From NCBI GenBank assembly GCA_002371825.1, contig DFHF01000031.1, positions 1-58,957 of the forward strand: a DNA stretch of 58,957 nt, in the 5' to 3' direction. The DNA comes from Ruminococcus flavefaciens (GTDB taxonomy: Bacteria > Bacillota > Clostridia > Oscillospirales > Ruminococcaceae). This document shows positions 8,983 to 16,018 of this stretch, piece by piece (position 1 is the stretch's first letter; each line of letters begins with the position of its first letter). A program made the position numbers and the translations under genes. Below the pieces are notes generated by a model. It was not told the DNA's origin. It ran no database searches and was given only the letters and a program-made list of their open reading frames with translations.

Positions 8983-9717
8983 ATGAAGGAAACATCTATA
9001 ATTAATAATCAAACCTTACTCGCCGGTTTCACATCCGGCAAATACGGAATATGGTCAAGAAATGAGCCGCAGGATCCTCCTACAGATGACTATAAAGCGC
9101 TCAGCCGGAAGCTTGATGCCCCTCTTTCACGCTTTATACGTCCTTATCAGGCAGGCGGAGATAAGGTTGAAATAGTCAGCTCAGATAAAGGCGGCTCAGG
9201 TGTCATCAAAGACAACGACCTCAGAAAAGTTGACGGACTGATAACAGCCGAAAAAGGTCTTGTACTCAGCATTATTGCCGCAGACTGCGTACCGGTATTT
9301 CTCTATGATGCAAGTGCCGGTGTTATCGGTATTCTTCACTGTGGGTGGAGATCAGCTTCCGGTGATATTATCCGTACCGCAGTTGAAAGGATGAGGACTA
9401 TCGGCGCTTCAACTCCGGATATCAATATTGCGATCGGTCCACATATCTGTAAAAACTGCTATGAAGTGGGAGAAGATGTCCGTAAAGAATATGCCGGAGC
9501 GTTTTCTGAAAAAACTCTTCAAAAGCTATTCTCAATCCGGAACAAAAAGCTTTATCTTGATCTTTCCGCTGCCATAAAAGCTAAAGCAGCAGCAGAAAAT
9601 ATACCTGTGGATAATATTTCTGATTCCAATATGTGCACATTCTGTGAACCGGAATTCTATTCCTACAGACGAGGCGACAGAGGTAAACAGAATCTTGCAT
9701 ACATAATGCTGAAATAG
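8983..9717 (+). CDS. pgeF: Peptidoglycan editing factor PgeF (YfiH/LACC1 family, DUF152)
   Basis: 244 aa, the usual size. The family (formerly 'polyphenol oxidase/laccase domain') comprises cytoplasmic zinc enzymes; E. coli YfiH/PgeF corrects mis-incorporated residues in peptidoglycan precursors and the mammalian relative acts on purine nucleosides. Seen here: the metal-binding His in ILHCGWRSASGDII (~residue 118), IGPHICKNCYEVGEDV (~residue 157) and the Cys-containing C-terminal MCTFCEPEFYSYRRGDRG (~residue 217). The start ATG at 8983 is fixed by an in-frame TGA at 8974, though its GGAGG (8962-8966) is unusually far away (about 16 nt), implying modest translation. The TAG stop shows that TAG is an ordinary stop codon in this genome. 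Confidence 0.88.
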   Translation: MKETSIINNQTLLAGFTSGKYGIWSRNEPQDPPTDDYKALSRKLDAPLSRFIRPYQAGGDKVEIVSSDKGGSGVIKDNDLRKVDGLITAEKGLVLSIIAADCVPVFLYDASAGVIGILHCGWRSASGDIIRTAVERMRTIGASTPDINIAIGPHICKNCYEVGEDVRKEYAGAFSEKTLQKLFSIRNKKLYLDLSAAIKAKAAAENIPVDNISDSNMCTFCEPEFYSYRRGDRGKQNLAYIMLK

Positions 9718-9758
9718 AACGCTTATATCATACCAAATACTCAGACAGGAGGATCATG

Positions 9759-10898
9759 ATGAAAATAGTTATAGCAATAGATTCGTTCAAAGGGAGCTTG
9801 TCTTCTTTTGAAGCAGGAAATGCCGCTGCAGAGGGAATAAAGCGTGTGCTTCCGGATCCTGAAATAATTGTAAGCCCTGTTGCAGACGGCGGTGAGGGTA
9901 CTGTTGATGCACTTGTTTCCGGACTAAATGGCAGGTTCAGACAAACTATCGTGTCGGACCCTCTCGGAAGACCCATAACAGCAAAATATGGCATACTTCC
10001 CGCTAATACTGCTGTCATTGAAATGGCTGCCGCCTCGGGACTTACCCTGCTGAAAAATGAAGAACGTGACCCTATGCATACCACTACATTCGGAACCGGA
10101 GAACTTATTCTCGATGCGGTAAAACTCGGGTGCCGGAACTTTATTATCGGTATAGGCGGAAGTGCCACCAATGACGGCGGAACAGGCTGTTTACAGGCTC
10201 TTGGGTTCGGAGTCCTTGACAAAAACGGAAAGCAGGTCGTATCCGGTGCGGCAGGTATTTCGCATATCTCGAAAATAACTGCAAGCAATATCTCTGAGCT
10301 GAAAGAATGTAATTTTAATGTTGCCTGTGACGTTAATAATCCACTTTGCGGCGAAAACGGATGCAGCATTGTTTTTGCAAGACAAAAAGGTGCAGACGAC
10401 AAAATGATAGCTGAAATGGACAGGGCTCTCAAAAAATATGCTGAGATCGCTGCTCAGTTCGTACCATCAGCTTCTCCTGATACGAAAGGTGCCGGTGCTG
10501 CCGGCGGACTTGGATTTGCACTGATGTTCTTCCTCGGGGCAAAGCTTCTCTCCGGAATTGAGCTCGTGATCCGTGAGACAAAGCTCGAAAATGCTATTAT
10601 AGATGCGGATATAGTTGTGACCGGAGAGGGATGTCTTGACCGTCAGACAGCTATGGGAAAAGCTCCGGTCGGTATTGCTGAGATAGCAAAAAAGTACAAT
10701 AAACCAGTTATCGCTTTCAGCGGCGCTGTCGGAAATGGTGCTGAACTCTGTATCCCCAAAGGCATAGATGCCTTCTTCCCTGTTATACGGAAAGCCTCCT
10801 CTCTTGAAGAAGCTATGGATCGAAATAATGCAAGGAATAATCTTGCGGATACAGCAGAACATGTATTCAGGCTTATTGATACGATACTGCGTAAATGA
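9759..10898 (+). CDS. glxK: Glycerate kinase (GarK/GlxK family)
   Basis: 379 aa. Phosphorylates D-glycerate with ATP to 2-phosphoglycerate (GarK/GlxK type), feeding glycolysis. Family markers: MKIVIAIDSFKGSLSS at the N-terminus, PVADGGEGTVDAL (~residue 47), IGIGGSATNDGGTG (~residue 130), TKGAGAAGGLGFAL (~residue 246) and VTGEGCLDRQTAMGKAP (~residue 287). Two adjacent ATGs occur (9756, 9759); AGGAGG at 9747-9752 spaces better to the second. Lies 41 bp after pgeF on the same strand, so probably co-transcribed with it. A leftward terminator at 10967-10998 follows. Confidence 0.93.
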   Translation: MKIVIAIDSFKGSLSSFEAGNAAAEGIKRVLPDPEIIVSPVADGGEGTVDALVSGLNGRFRQTIVSDPLGRPITAKYGILPANTAVIEMAAASGLTLLKNEERDPMHTTTFGTGELILDAVKLGCRNFIIGIGGSATNDGGTGCLQALGFGVLDKNGKQVVSGAAGISHISKITASNISELKECNFNVACDVNNPLCGENGCSIVFARQKGADDKMIAEMDRALKKYAEIAAQFVPSASPDTKGAGAAGGLGFALMFFLGAKLLSGIELVIRETKLENAIIDADIVVTGEGCLDRQTAMGKAPVGIAEIAKKYNKPVIAFSGAVGNGAELCIPKGIDAFFPVIRKASSLEEAMDRNNARNNLADTAEHVFRLIDTILRK

Positions 10899-10966
10899 CT
10901 GAGAAATCAGCATACACAAGATCATCCGTATCAATAATAGAAATTTGCAGCTTTATGAAAAACAAA

Positions 10967-10998
10967 TGCCCCGAAACACTTTAAAACGCTTCGGGGCA
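10967..10998 (-). terminator. Terminator of the cyclophilin-like lipoprotein gene
   Basis: TGCCCCGAA (10967-10975) and TTCGGGGCA (10990-10998) form a 9-bp stem. On the minus strand it is followed by TTTGTTTTT, as expected for the leftward gene ending at 11020. Confidence 0.8.
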
Positions 10999-11019
10999 AA
11001 AATTATATACGGACATAAG

Positions 11020-11778
11020 TCATATGCAGGAGTACATTTTATCAATATATTGCTTCGGAGTCAGTATGCTGATACCGTCATTTACCGGTATTTTTTCCGA
11101 TACTTTCATTCTCATAAGGCATAGATCAAAGGAATTCCAAACACCGTCACCGTCCAGATCATACGGTTTTCCTTTCAGTGCCTCAGGATCAGATCTGCCA
11201 AGAAGAAAATCGTTCAGTTCCTTCAGATCCTGAACCGTATAATCGTACTGAAAAGCTTCAAAAGTAACTTCTGCTCCACCGTCTCCAAGAGCTTCATACA
11301 ATCCGGCTGTATCTGTTATATGTCCGATCTTTGTGTATGAATATGATGTATCAAAGCTTTTGTAGAATACAACAAGGCAGCTGTCACCGTAGAGCATGAT
11401 ATCGCCTTCATTTATGTGTCCAACTCTTTTAGAGTCTGACGGCAGAGATGTGTCAAGATAATAATACTTCTCATTGCCGTTAAGCTCAGACATATCCAAA
11501 GTTAAAGGAAGTAACTCGCCAAGAGCTCTGACTGTATCATTTTTCTCTGTTTCTGCGATAAACTCCTTGCCGTTTACAGATATTTTCAGCATATTATCAG
11601 CTTCCTTCTCAGTGCTTTTCGGCTCTGATGATGTCACCTCAGTGCTGACTGCGGAACTCTCTTTCTGCTCAGTCGTTACAGCTGATATGTCCGAACTCCC
11701 GGAGCTGCTTCCGCAGGCTGTCATAAACATCATCGTTAAACCTGAAAAGACAGCCGTTATTTTTGACCTGTTAATCAT
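11020..11778 (-). CDS. Lipoprotein with cyclophilin-like fold and degenerate dockerin
   Basis: 252 aa. N-terminus has a signal peptide with lipobox-like TACGSS (Cys22), followed by a Ser/Thr/Glu-rich linker (~23-62), so probably lipidated and displayed outside the membrane. Residues ~63-175 match the cyclophilin-like fold family (Cyclophil_like2 type): LKISVNGKEF, LLPLTLDMSELNGNEKYYYL, GDIMLYGDSCLVVFYKSF, YSYTKIGHI. Proline isomerase activity has not been shown for this family to my knowledge. The C-terminal ~70 residues resemble a dockerin in which only the second calcium loop is intact (DLDGDGVWNSFD); the first repeat (YTVQDLKELNDFLLG) keeps the helix but lacks the ligands. RBS AAGGAG sits inside the acetyltransferase remnant just upstream, whose stop overlaps this start. 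Confidence 0.75.
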   Translation of the reverse strand: MINRSKITAVFSGLTMMFMTACGSSSGSSDISAVTTEQKESSAVSTEVTSSEPKSTEKEADNMLKISVNGKEFIAETEKNDTVRALGELLPLTLDMSELNGNEKYYYLDTSLPSDSKRVGHINEGDIMLYGDSCLVVFYKSFDTSYSYTKIGHITDTAGLYEALGDGGAEVTFEAFQYDYTVQDLKELNDFLLGRSDPEALKGKPYDLDGDGVWNSFDLCLMRMKVSEKIPVNDGISILTPKQYIDKMYSCI

Positions 11779-11891
11779 AAATACTCCTTATTACCCTTGC
11801 AGGGCTTCCTACTGCTATCATTTTTTCCGGTATGTCCTTCGTGACCACAGAGCCTGCTCCGATCACTGCATTATCTCCGATATTATTATTT
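11771..11891 (-). pseudogene. 3' remnant of a hexapeptide-repeat O-acetyltransferase gene (Maa/LacA type)
   Basis: On the minus strand a 39-codon stretch reads as the extreme C-terminus of a left-handed beta-helix acetyltransferase: IGDNAVIGAGSVVTKDIPEK then MIAVGSPARVIRSIYD and a stop. It is preceded in frame by TGA and directly by the end of the alpha/beta hydrolase gene, so more than 80% of the ancestral gene is absent. The reading frame and the catalytic-region sequence (GAGSVVTKD) are undisturbed, so the deletion or replacement may be recent. Its end overlaps the ATG of the lipoprotein gene by a few bases, suggesting the lipoprotein was originally the next gene of an operon with this acetyltransferase. 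Confidence 0.82.
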
Positions 11892-12884
11892 CAGATATTC
11901 ATTGTAAAATGCTTCAAGCTTATCAAAGGGTATTACTTTATCCTTGCCGCCGTCATACAGGTCGGTGTGAGATGCTCCCTCTATAACAAGAAGTTGCTTG
12001 TTTCCTGCATAGGGACTGTCCTTTATCATTGCTTCATATGCGTCCTTGCCAAAGTAGAAGGAGTGTGCCTTATCTCCGTGAAGTACCATTACCGCAGAGC
12101 GTATCTCATTGCTGTACTGTAATATCGGCATATTAATGAAAGAAAGGGACGAGGTCTTGTTCCAGCCTCCGTTTGAATTGAGTGAACGGGGATGATATCC
12201 TCTCTCTGTCTTGTAGTAGGAATGGTAATCCTTTACGAAAACGGGAGCATCCTCCGGAAGAGGATCAATAACTCCGCCGCCAAGCTCATACTCTCCGGAC
12301 TTGTAATCTTTTATTCTTTGAGCATTGAGAGCCTGCTTCATGGCATATCTCTTCTCCTCACTGTCGTCAGCATCAAAATATCCCTTTGCATTTACTCTTG
12401 TCATATCATACATTGTAGAGGCAACTGTTGCCTTTATGCGTGTGTCCATTGCCGCTGCATTTATAGCCATTCCTCCCCAGCCGCATATGCCAAGGATACC
12501 GATACGCTCAGGGTCAGCATTTTCCTGGACTGAGAGATAATCAACTGCTGCTGAAAAGTCCTCGGTATTGATGTCGGGAGAAGCTACATATCTGGGCTGT
12601 CCTCCGCTCTCACCTGTGAATGAAGGATCAAATGCTATTGTAAGGAATCCACGCTCAGCAAGTGTCTGGGCATACAGACCGCTGCACTGCTCCTTGACTG
12701 CACCAAAAGGTCCGCATACTGCAATTGCAGGAAGCTTTCCGCTCTTATTAACAGGAGTATACATATCCGCAGCAAGTGTTATGCCATAGCGGTTATGAAA
12801 AGTTATCTTCTTGTGTTCTACCTTCTCAGATTTCGGGAATGTCTTGTCCCATTCAGCAGTTAAAGTCAGCATTTCTTCTTTCAT
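11886..12884 (-). CDS. Alpha/beta hydrolase (dienelactone hydrolase-like, YcjY-type)
   Basis: 332 aa using the ATG at 12884, preceded by GGAGGT lying in the last codons of the upstream small gene; a longer frame to 13004 would overlap that gene and lacks an RBS. The family is cytoplasmic hydrolases of unknown natural substrate. Seen: an oxyanion-strand segment KLPAIAVCGPFGAVKEQCSG (~residue 50), nucleophile elbow LGICGWGGMA (~residue 142), in which Cys rather than Ser occupies the nucleophile position as in dienelactone hydrolases, VLHGDKAHS (~residue 269) and a C-terminal EGASHTDLYD supplying the catalytic His. No signal peptide. Forms a two-gene operon with the 78-aa gene, divergent from a LysR gene that probably regulates it. 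Abuts the acetyltransferase remnant. Confidence 0.85.
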   Translation of the reverse strand: MKEEMLTLTAEWDKTFPKSEKVEHKKITFHNRYGITLAADMYTPVNKSGKLPAIAVCGPFGAVKEQCSGLYAQTLAERGFLTIAFDPSFTGESGGQPRYVASPDINTEDFSAAVDYLSVQENADPERIGILGICGWGGMAINAAAMDTRIKATVASTMYDMTRVNAKGYFDADDSEEKRYAMKQALNAQRIKDYKSGEYELGGGVIDPLPEDAPVFVKDYHSYYKTERGYHPRSLNSNGGWNKTSSLSFINMPILQYSNEIRSAVMVLHGDKAHSFYFGKDAYEAMIKDSPYAGNKQLLVIEGASHTDLYDGGKDKVIPFDKLEAFYNEYLK

Positions 12885-12885
12885 T

Positions 12886-13122
12886 TCAGATACCTCCGTT
12901 TTTCTTAAGTGTGTAGGTGAAGTAATCAAGGCAATCAATACGATCATTGTATTTGTGTACACTGTCAAGCAGAGCCTGCCTGTATGCTTTGAGCAGCTTT
13001 TCAAGCTCTCCGAAGCGTTTCTCCATGACCATTCTGAGGCATTTTCCGATCATTTCTTCGTCCATGCCCATATCACGCAGATTTTCAGTCATTACCGCTT
13101 CAGTGTCAGCTGCGTTTGCCAT
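12886..13122 (-). CDS. Small conserved helical protein upstream of the hydrolase
   Basis: 78 aa, no known function. Sequence is entirely helical in character: MTENLRDMGMDEEMIGKCL, then a Lys/Leu/Glu-rich helix (FGELEKLLKAYRQALLDSVH) and IDCLDYFTYTLKK. Short proteins of this pattern (about 75-85 aa, 'QALLDxxH...IDCLDYL') occur in many Firmicutes beside hydrolases, reductases and MerR/LysR regulators. Good RBS (CGGAGGTGA) before ATG 13122. Its stop TGA is one base from the hydrolase ATG, so translation is coupled and the two proteins may act together. No signal peptide, no membrane segment, no metal-binding motif. Confidence 0.75.
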   Translation of the reverse strand: MANAADTEAVMTENLRDMGMDEEMIGKCLRMVMEKRFGELEKLLKAYRQALLDSVHKYNDRIDCLDYFTYTLKKNGGI

Positions 13123-13204
13123 GATCTCACCTCCGTTTTATTCTGTGCTTTTAGTATATCACATTATTTGCGATATGTACAATATCTATTTTTCATAGCT
13201 TGTG

Positions 13205-13222
13205 ATTCTTGACAGGAATCGC
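13205..13222. promoter_or_regulatory. Candidate LysR operator (inverted repeat)
   Basis: GATTC (13205-13209) and GAATC (13217-13221) flank seven bases; extended to TGTGATTC / GAATCGCA the arms match at 7 of 8 positions. The core ATTC-N7-GAAT fits the LysR T-N11-A pattern and overlaps the -35 box of the lysR promoter, a classic autoregulation geometry. Confidence 0.5.
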
Positions 13223-13237
13223 AAAAGCAGTTATAAT
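13209..13237 (+). promoter_or_regulatory. Consensus promoter of the lysR-type gene
   Basis: TTGACA (13209-13214), exactly 17 bp, TATAAT (13232-13237); both hexamers are perfect consensus. RBS GGGAGGT follows at 13253. Confidence 0.88.
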
Positions 13238-13264
13238 ATTATCATCAGATAAGGGAGGTATTTT

Positions 13265-14140
13265 ATGGAAATACGGGTTTTACGCTATTTTCTCGCCATC
13301 GCAAGAGAAGAAAATATGACAAGAGCTGCTGAAAGGCTCCACATATCTCAGCCATCTCTGTCAAAAGAGATAAAAAAACTTGAGGATGAACTCGGACATG
13401 AGCTCTTTATCCGTACAAATAAAAGTATGAGGCTTAATGATGAAGGTATGCTGCTCCGGAAAAGAGCTGAGGATATCATCGCTATGGTCGATAAGACTGC
13501 TGAGGAATTCAGTCAGCTCGATAACATAATCGGCGGAGAAATACGGATAGGCTGCGCTGAAAGTCATCTGATAAAATATCTTGCCAGAAGTATCCGGGAT
13601 TTCAAGGAACAGTACCCAAATTTTATTTTCCATATTTTCAGCGGAGATACTGAGCCTGTTGCTGAGAGACTCGACAGAGGAATTCTTGACCTTGCAGTTA
13701 TCGTTGAACCGCCTAATCTGTCTAAGTATAACTATCTGACCATTCCTGAAAGTGATAAGTGGGGACTGGTCATGCGCCGGGAAAGTCCTCTTGCGGACAA
13801 GGAATATGTCACTTTTGATGATCTCTACGGACTTCCCCTGTTCTGCTCGGAACAGTCAATTCGTGTAGATTTTCCCCGATGGTGCGGGGATAATATGGAC
13901 AAGCTCAATTTTGCCGGCACAGTAAATCTTGCATACAACGGCTCTGTTTTCGTCAGGGAAGGGCTGGGATATCTGCTGTCATTCGAGCATCTTGTGGATA
14001 CAAGTCCGGACAGCGGTCTTTGTTTCCGTCCTATAAGACCTGCTCTCGAAACAAATATGTATATCATCTGGAAGAAATATCAGGTCTTTTCTCCTATTGC
14101 CGAATTATTCCTGAAAAGACTGAAAGAAGATCTCAGGTAA
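13265..14140 (+). CDS. LysR-family transcriptional regulator
   Basis: 291 aa, typical length. N-terminal winged helix-turn-helix (residues 1-60): MEIRVLRYFLAIAREENMTR, AAERLHISQPSLSKEIKKLE, LFIRTNKSMRLNDEG. Residues ~90-290 form the periplasmic-binding-protein-like effector domain (GGEIRIGCAESH; LDLAVIVEPPNLSKY). The effector cannot be read from sequence. Divergent from the small-protein/hydrolase operon with 142 bp between start codons, the usual arrangement for a LysR regulator and its target. Its own promoter is perfect consensus and overlaps a palindrome (13205-13222), implying negative autoregulation. Confidence 0.94.
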   Translation: MEIRVLRYFLAIAREENMTRAAERLHISQPSLSKEIKKLEDELGHELFIRTNKSMRLNDEGMLLRKRAEDIIAMVDKTAEEFSQLDNIIGGEIRIGCAESHLIKYLARSIRDFKEQYPNFIFHIFSGDTEPVAERLDRGILDLAVIVEPPNLSKYNYLTIPESDKWGLVMRRESPLADKEYVTFDDLYGLPLFCSEQSIRVDFPRWCGDNMDKLNFAGTVNLAYNGSVFVREGLGYLLSFEHLVDTSPDSGLCFRPIRPALETNMYIIWKKYQVFSPIAELFLKRLKEDLR

Positions 14141-14147
14141 AAAATAA

Positions 14148-14180
14148 AGGGACTGAATCAACACTCATTCAGTCCCTTTT
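14148..14180. terminator. Bidirectional terminator between lysR and methyltransferase genes
   Basis: AGGGACTGAAT (14148-14158) / ATTCAGTCCCT (14167-14177), 11-bp perfect stem, 8-nt loop, T-run on the plus strand and A-run (14141-14147) giving U on the minus strand. The flanking genes are convergent. Confidence 0.92.
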
Positions 14181-14187
14181 CATTATA

Positions 14188-14985
14188 TCACCACTGGAAG
14201 GTTGCCCAGCGATCGTTTACATTTGGCAGTATGAGCGCAAAAAGCTTTCCACGGATACTGTACTTTTTCATTTCTTCATTAAAACTGTGTTCCTCAATCA
14301 GACGTATGCCCTTTGTAAGATCAGCGATCTCCTGAGCAGAATCTGTTCCTGAGCGAAAATGTGCATTTGTATTCTTGACGGTGTCGTGGTGCTTTTCATT
14401 TTTCATAAGGAATTTACTGTTCTGCTCTGCGATAAGTGTACCGCCGTCCGGGAAATTGTTTTTCAGTACTTCAAGGAATGTCTTTATCTCATCAAGAGTG
14501 AAATACATGAACAATCCCTCTGCTATAAATACAGGCTTTGCCTTCTTTCCGGCAAGAGCTTCCTTTACTGCACCGCACCATGTATCCTCAAGAGCACTGC
14601 CGGCGATCATCGTTACTCTTTCCTGCTCCGGAAAAGCTTTTTTTCTTGCAGCTATCGCATCCGGAAGATCAATATCGAACCACTGTATCTTTCCGTTGTC
14701 TACCCTGGCAAATCTGTTATCAAAGCCTGAGCCTATATTTACAACAACTGTATCCGGATTATTTTTTATAATTCCCTTTAACTGCCGATCAAGCATGATC
14801 GTTCTTGCGACCACACCCTCATGTGACATGAATTTATCATAGGATCTTGTATCGATATTCAGTGTTTTTATGATCTCAACAGCCTTCCGATCCTTGATAC
14901 GGGCATTTTTGCGAAGAGTTTCATTTGCTTTTACTGCCAGCGGGATAAGTGCAGTAGTCTGTACATCACCTAATCTGAGTTCCAT
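14188..14985 (-). CDS. Class I SAM methyltransferase, leucine carboxyl methyltransferase (LCM/PpmA-like) family
   Basis: 265 aa from ATG 14985 (AAGGAG at proper distance; an ATG at 14991 is too close to the RBS). Bacterial LCM-like proteins resemble the TcmP O-methyltransferase; targets are mostly unknown small molecules. Seen: VVNIGSGFDNRFAR (SAM-binding motif I, ~residue 80), WFDIDLPDAI (acidic residue binding SAM ribose), VFIAEGLFMYFTLDEIK (~residue 150) and a conserved C-terminal half. No membrane or signal sequence. Stands alone with its own promoter and terminator, so it is not obviously tied to a pathway here. Confidence 0.85.
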   Translation of the reverse strand: MELRLGDVQTTALIPLAVKANETLRKNARIKDRKAVEIIKTLNIDTRSYDKFMSHEGVVARTIMLDRQLKGIIKNNPDTVVVNIGSGFDNRFARVDNGKIQWFDIDLPDAIAARKKAFPEQERVTMIAGSALEDTWCGAVKEALAGKKAKPVFIAEGLFMYFTLDEIKTFLEVLKNNFPDGGTLIAEQNSKFLMKNEKHHDTVKNTNAHFRSGTDSAQEIADLTKGIRLIEEHSFNEEMKKYSIRGKLFALILPNVNDRWATFQW

Positions 14986-15075
14986 AATCATTACTCCTTC
15001 TTTGAGATATTGTTGTTCATCATATCTGCTCTGAGCAGACTTATTTATAGATATTGTTAGTTATAACAAACATAC

Positions 15076-15104
15076 ATTATAGCATAATTATATGGAAATT
15101 TCAA
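15076..15104 (-). promoter_or_regulatory. Promoter of the LCM-family methyltransferase gene
   Basis: Minus strand TTGAAA (15104-15099), 17-bp spacer, TATAAT (15081-15076), about 90 bp before the start codon. Confidence 0.75.
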
Positions 15105-15165
15105 TAGGTTCACCCAAAAAATCTTCCTTCTCTGCGATCATATCACATTACCCGGCTATTAATAG

Positions 15166-15190
15166 AAAAACCGTCCATAAATGAACGGTT
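15166..15190 (-). terminator. Terminator of the HD/WYL operon
   Basis: On the minus strand AACCGT...ACGGTT (15190-15185 / 15174-15169) with further wobble pairing inside, then TTTTT. Lies 45 bp past the HD gene end. Confidence 0.75.
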
Positions 15191-15234
15191 CCGGATCACA
15201 CTTCTTCTGATTAACTTTGTGCAACATTCCTGCC

Positions 15235-16017
15235 TCATCTGACCTTTATCTTAAGTACGCTTCTTGCATAGGCTATACTTTGTCTGAACTGATCGTCCTT
15301 ATCCAGTCCTGCAAGTCTCAGCTTATGGGCAAAAGCAAGTATCTCGTCCATATCAGCGGAAGGACTCAGACCTGCTTCTATAAGGTCATCAGCCGTCAGA
15401 TATGGACGGGACATTATCTCATTGTATTTCTCATACCGATGGATAAGGAATTCCTCTGTGTCATCATATCCCGGAATCTTTCCCAGACCGTCGCATATTG
15501 AAAGCTGTATGAGATCATACGGCTCCTCTGCTGTATCAAAAAGCTTATTGGTCTTTTTCAGCTTTGACTTTGCCCTTGCCATTATATTCGGCTCCATATG
15601 AAGCTCCGTCATATTGAGAACATATCCTGTCAGCTTCTGATCGCTTGTGATCCGATCCAGAAATGTCTGCACGACCGGAAGGCCTTCGGTCTCATGCCGA
15701 TAGGAATGTACTGTACCATCCTCTGATATCGTGGTGCATACCGCTTTCCCTAAATCGTGACACAGTGCTGACATCATAAATCCCAGCGGATATTTTACCT
15801 TGTCCCTTCTTTTAGCGGCTTCATTAAGGACCATCATTGTATGTGTCCAGGCATCACCTTCAAGATGATGCTCCCTGTTCTGAGGAACACCGATAAGTGC
15901 TTTTACCTCTGTGAACCAGGGATCAAGCCTTTCTTCGATACGAAGCTGCTCAAAATACTCTGAGGGACGTTCTGATGTCAGCAGCACTTCTGCAAGCTCT
16001 TCCATTATTTCTGGCAT
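15235..16017 (-). CDS. HD-domain phosphohydrolase resembling the HD region of CCA-adding enzymes
   Basis: 260 aa. Metal-dependent HD phosphohydrolase: EHHLEGDAWTHTMMVL (~residue 49) supplies the first His ligands, ALCHDLGKAVCTT (~residue 85) the HD pair, HSYRHETEG and LHMEPN later ligands. The order and spacing (HHxEGDxWTHT ... LCHDLGK ... HE..G) resemble the C-terminal HD domain of gamma-proteobacterial CCA-adding enzymes, which in E. coli has 2',3'-cyclic phosphodiesterase and phosphatase activity on nucleotides; there is no nucleotidyltransferase domain here. Start ATG 16017 has AGGAG within the end of the WYL gene and overlaps its stop region, so translation is coupled. As last gene of an operon divergent from rtcB, an RNA-end-processing role is plausible but inferred. 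Confidence 0.82.
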   Translation of the reverse strand: MPEIMEELAEVLLTSERPSEYFEQLRIEERLDPWFTEVKALIGVPQNREHHLEGDAWTHTMMVLNEAAKRRDKVKYPLGFMMSALCHDLGKAVCTTISEDGTVHSYRHETEGLPVVQTFLDRITSDQKLTGYVLNMTELHMEPNIMARAKSKLKKTNKLFDTAEEPYDLIQLSICDGLGKIPGYDDTEEFLIHRYEKYNEIMSRPYLTADDLIEAGLSPSADMDEILAFAHKLRLAGLDKDDQFRQSIAYARSVLKIKVR

Positions 16018-16018
16018 A

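Noticed and set aside
12885..13004. Longer N-terminus for the alpha/beta hydrolase
   Set aside because: It overlaps the 78-aa gene in another frame; ATG 12884 has GGAGGT and matches the family start.
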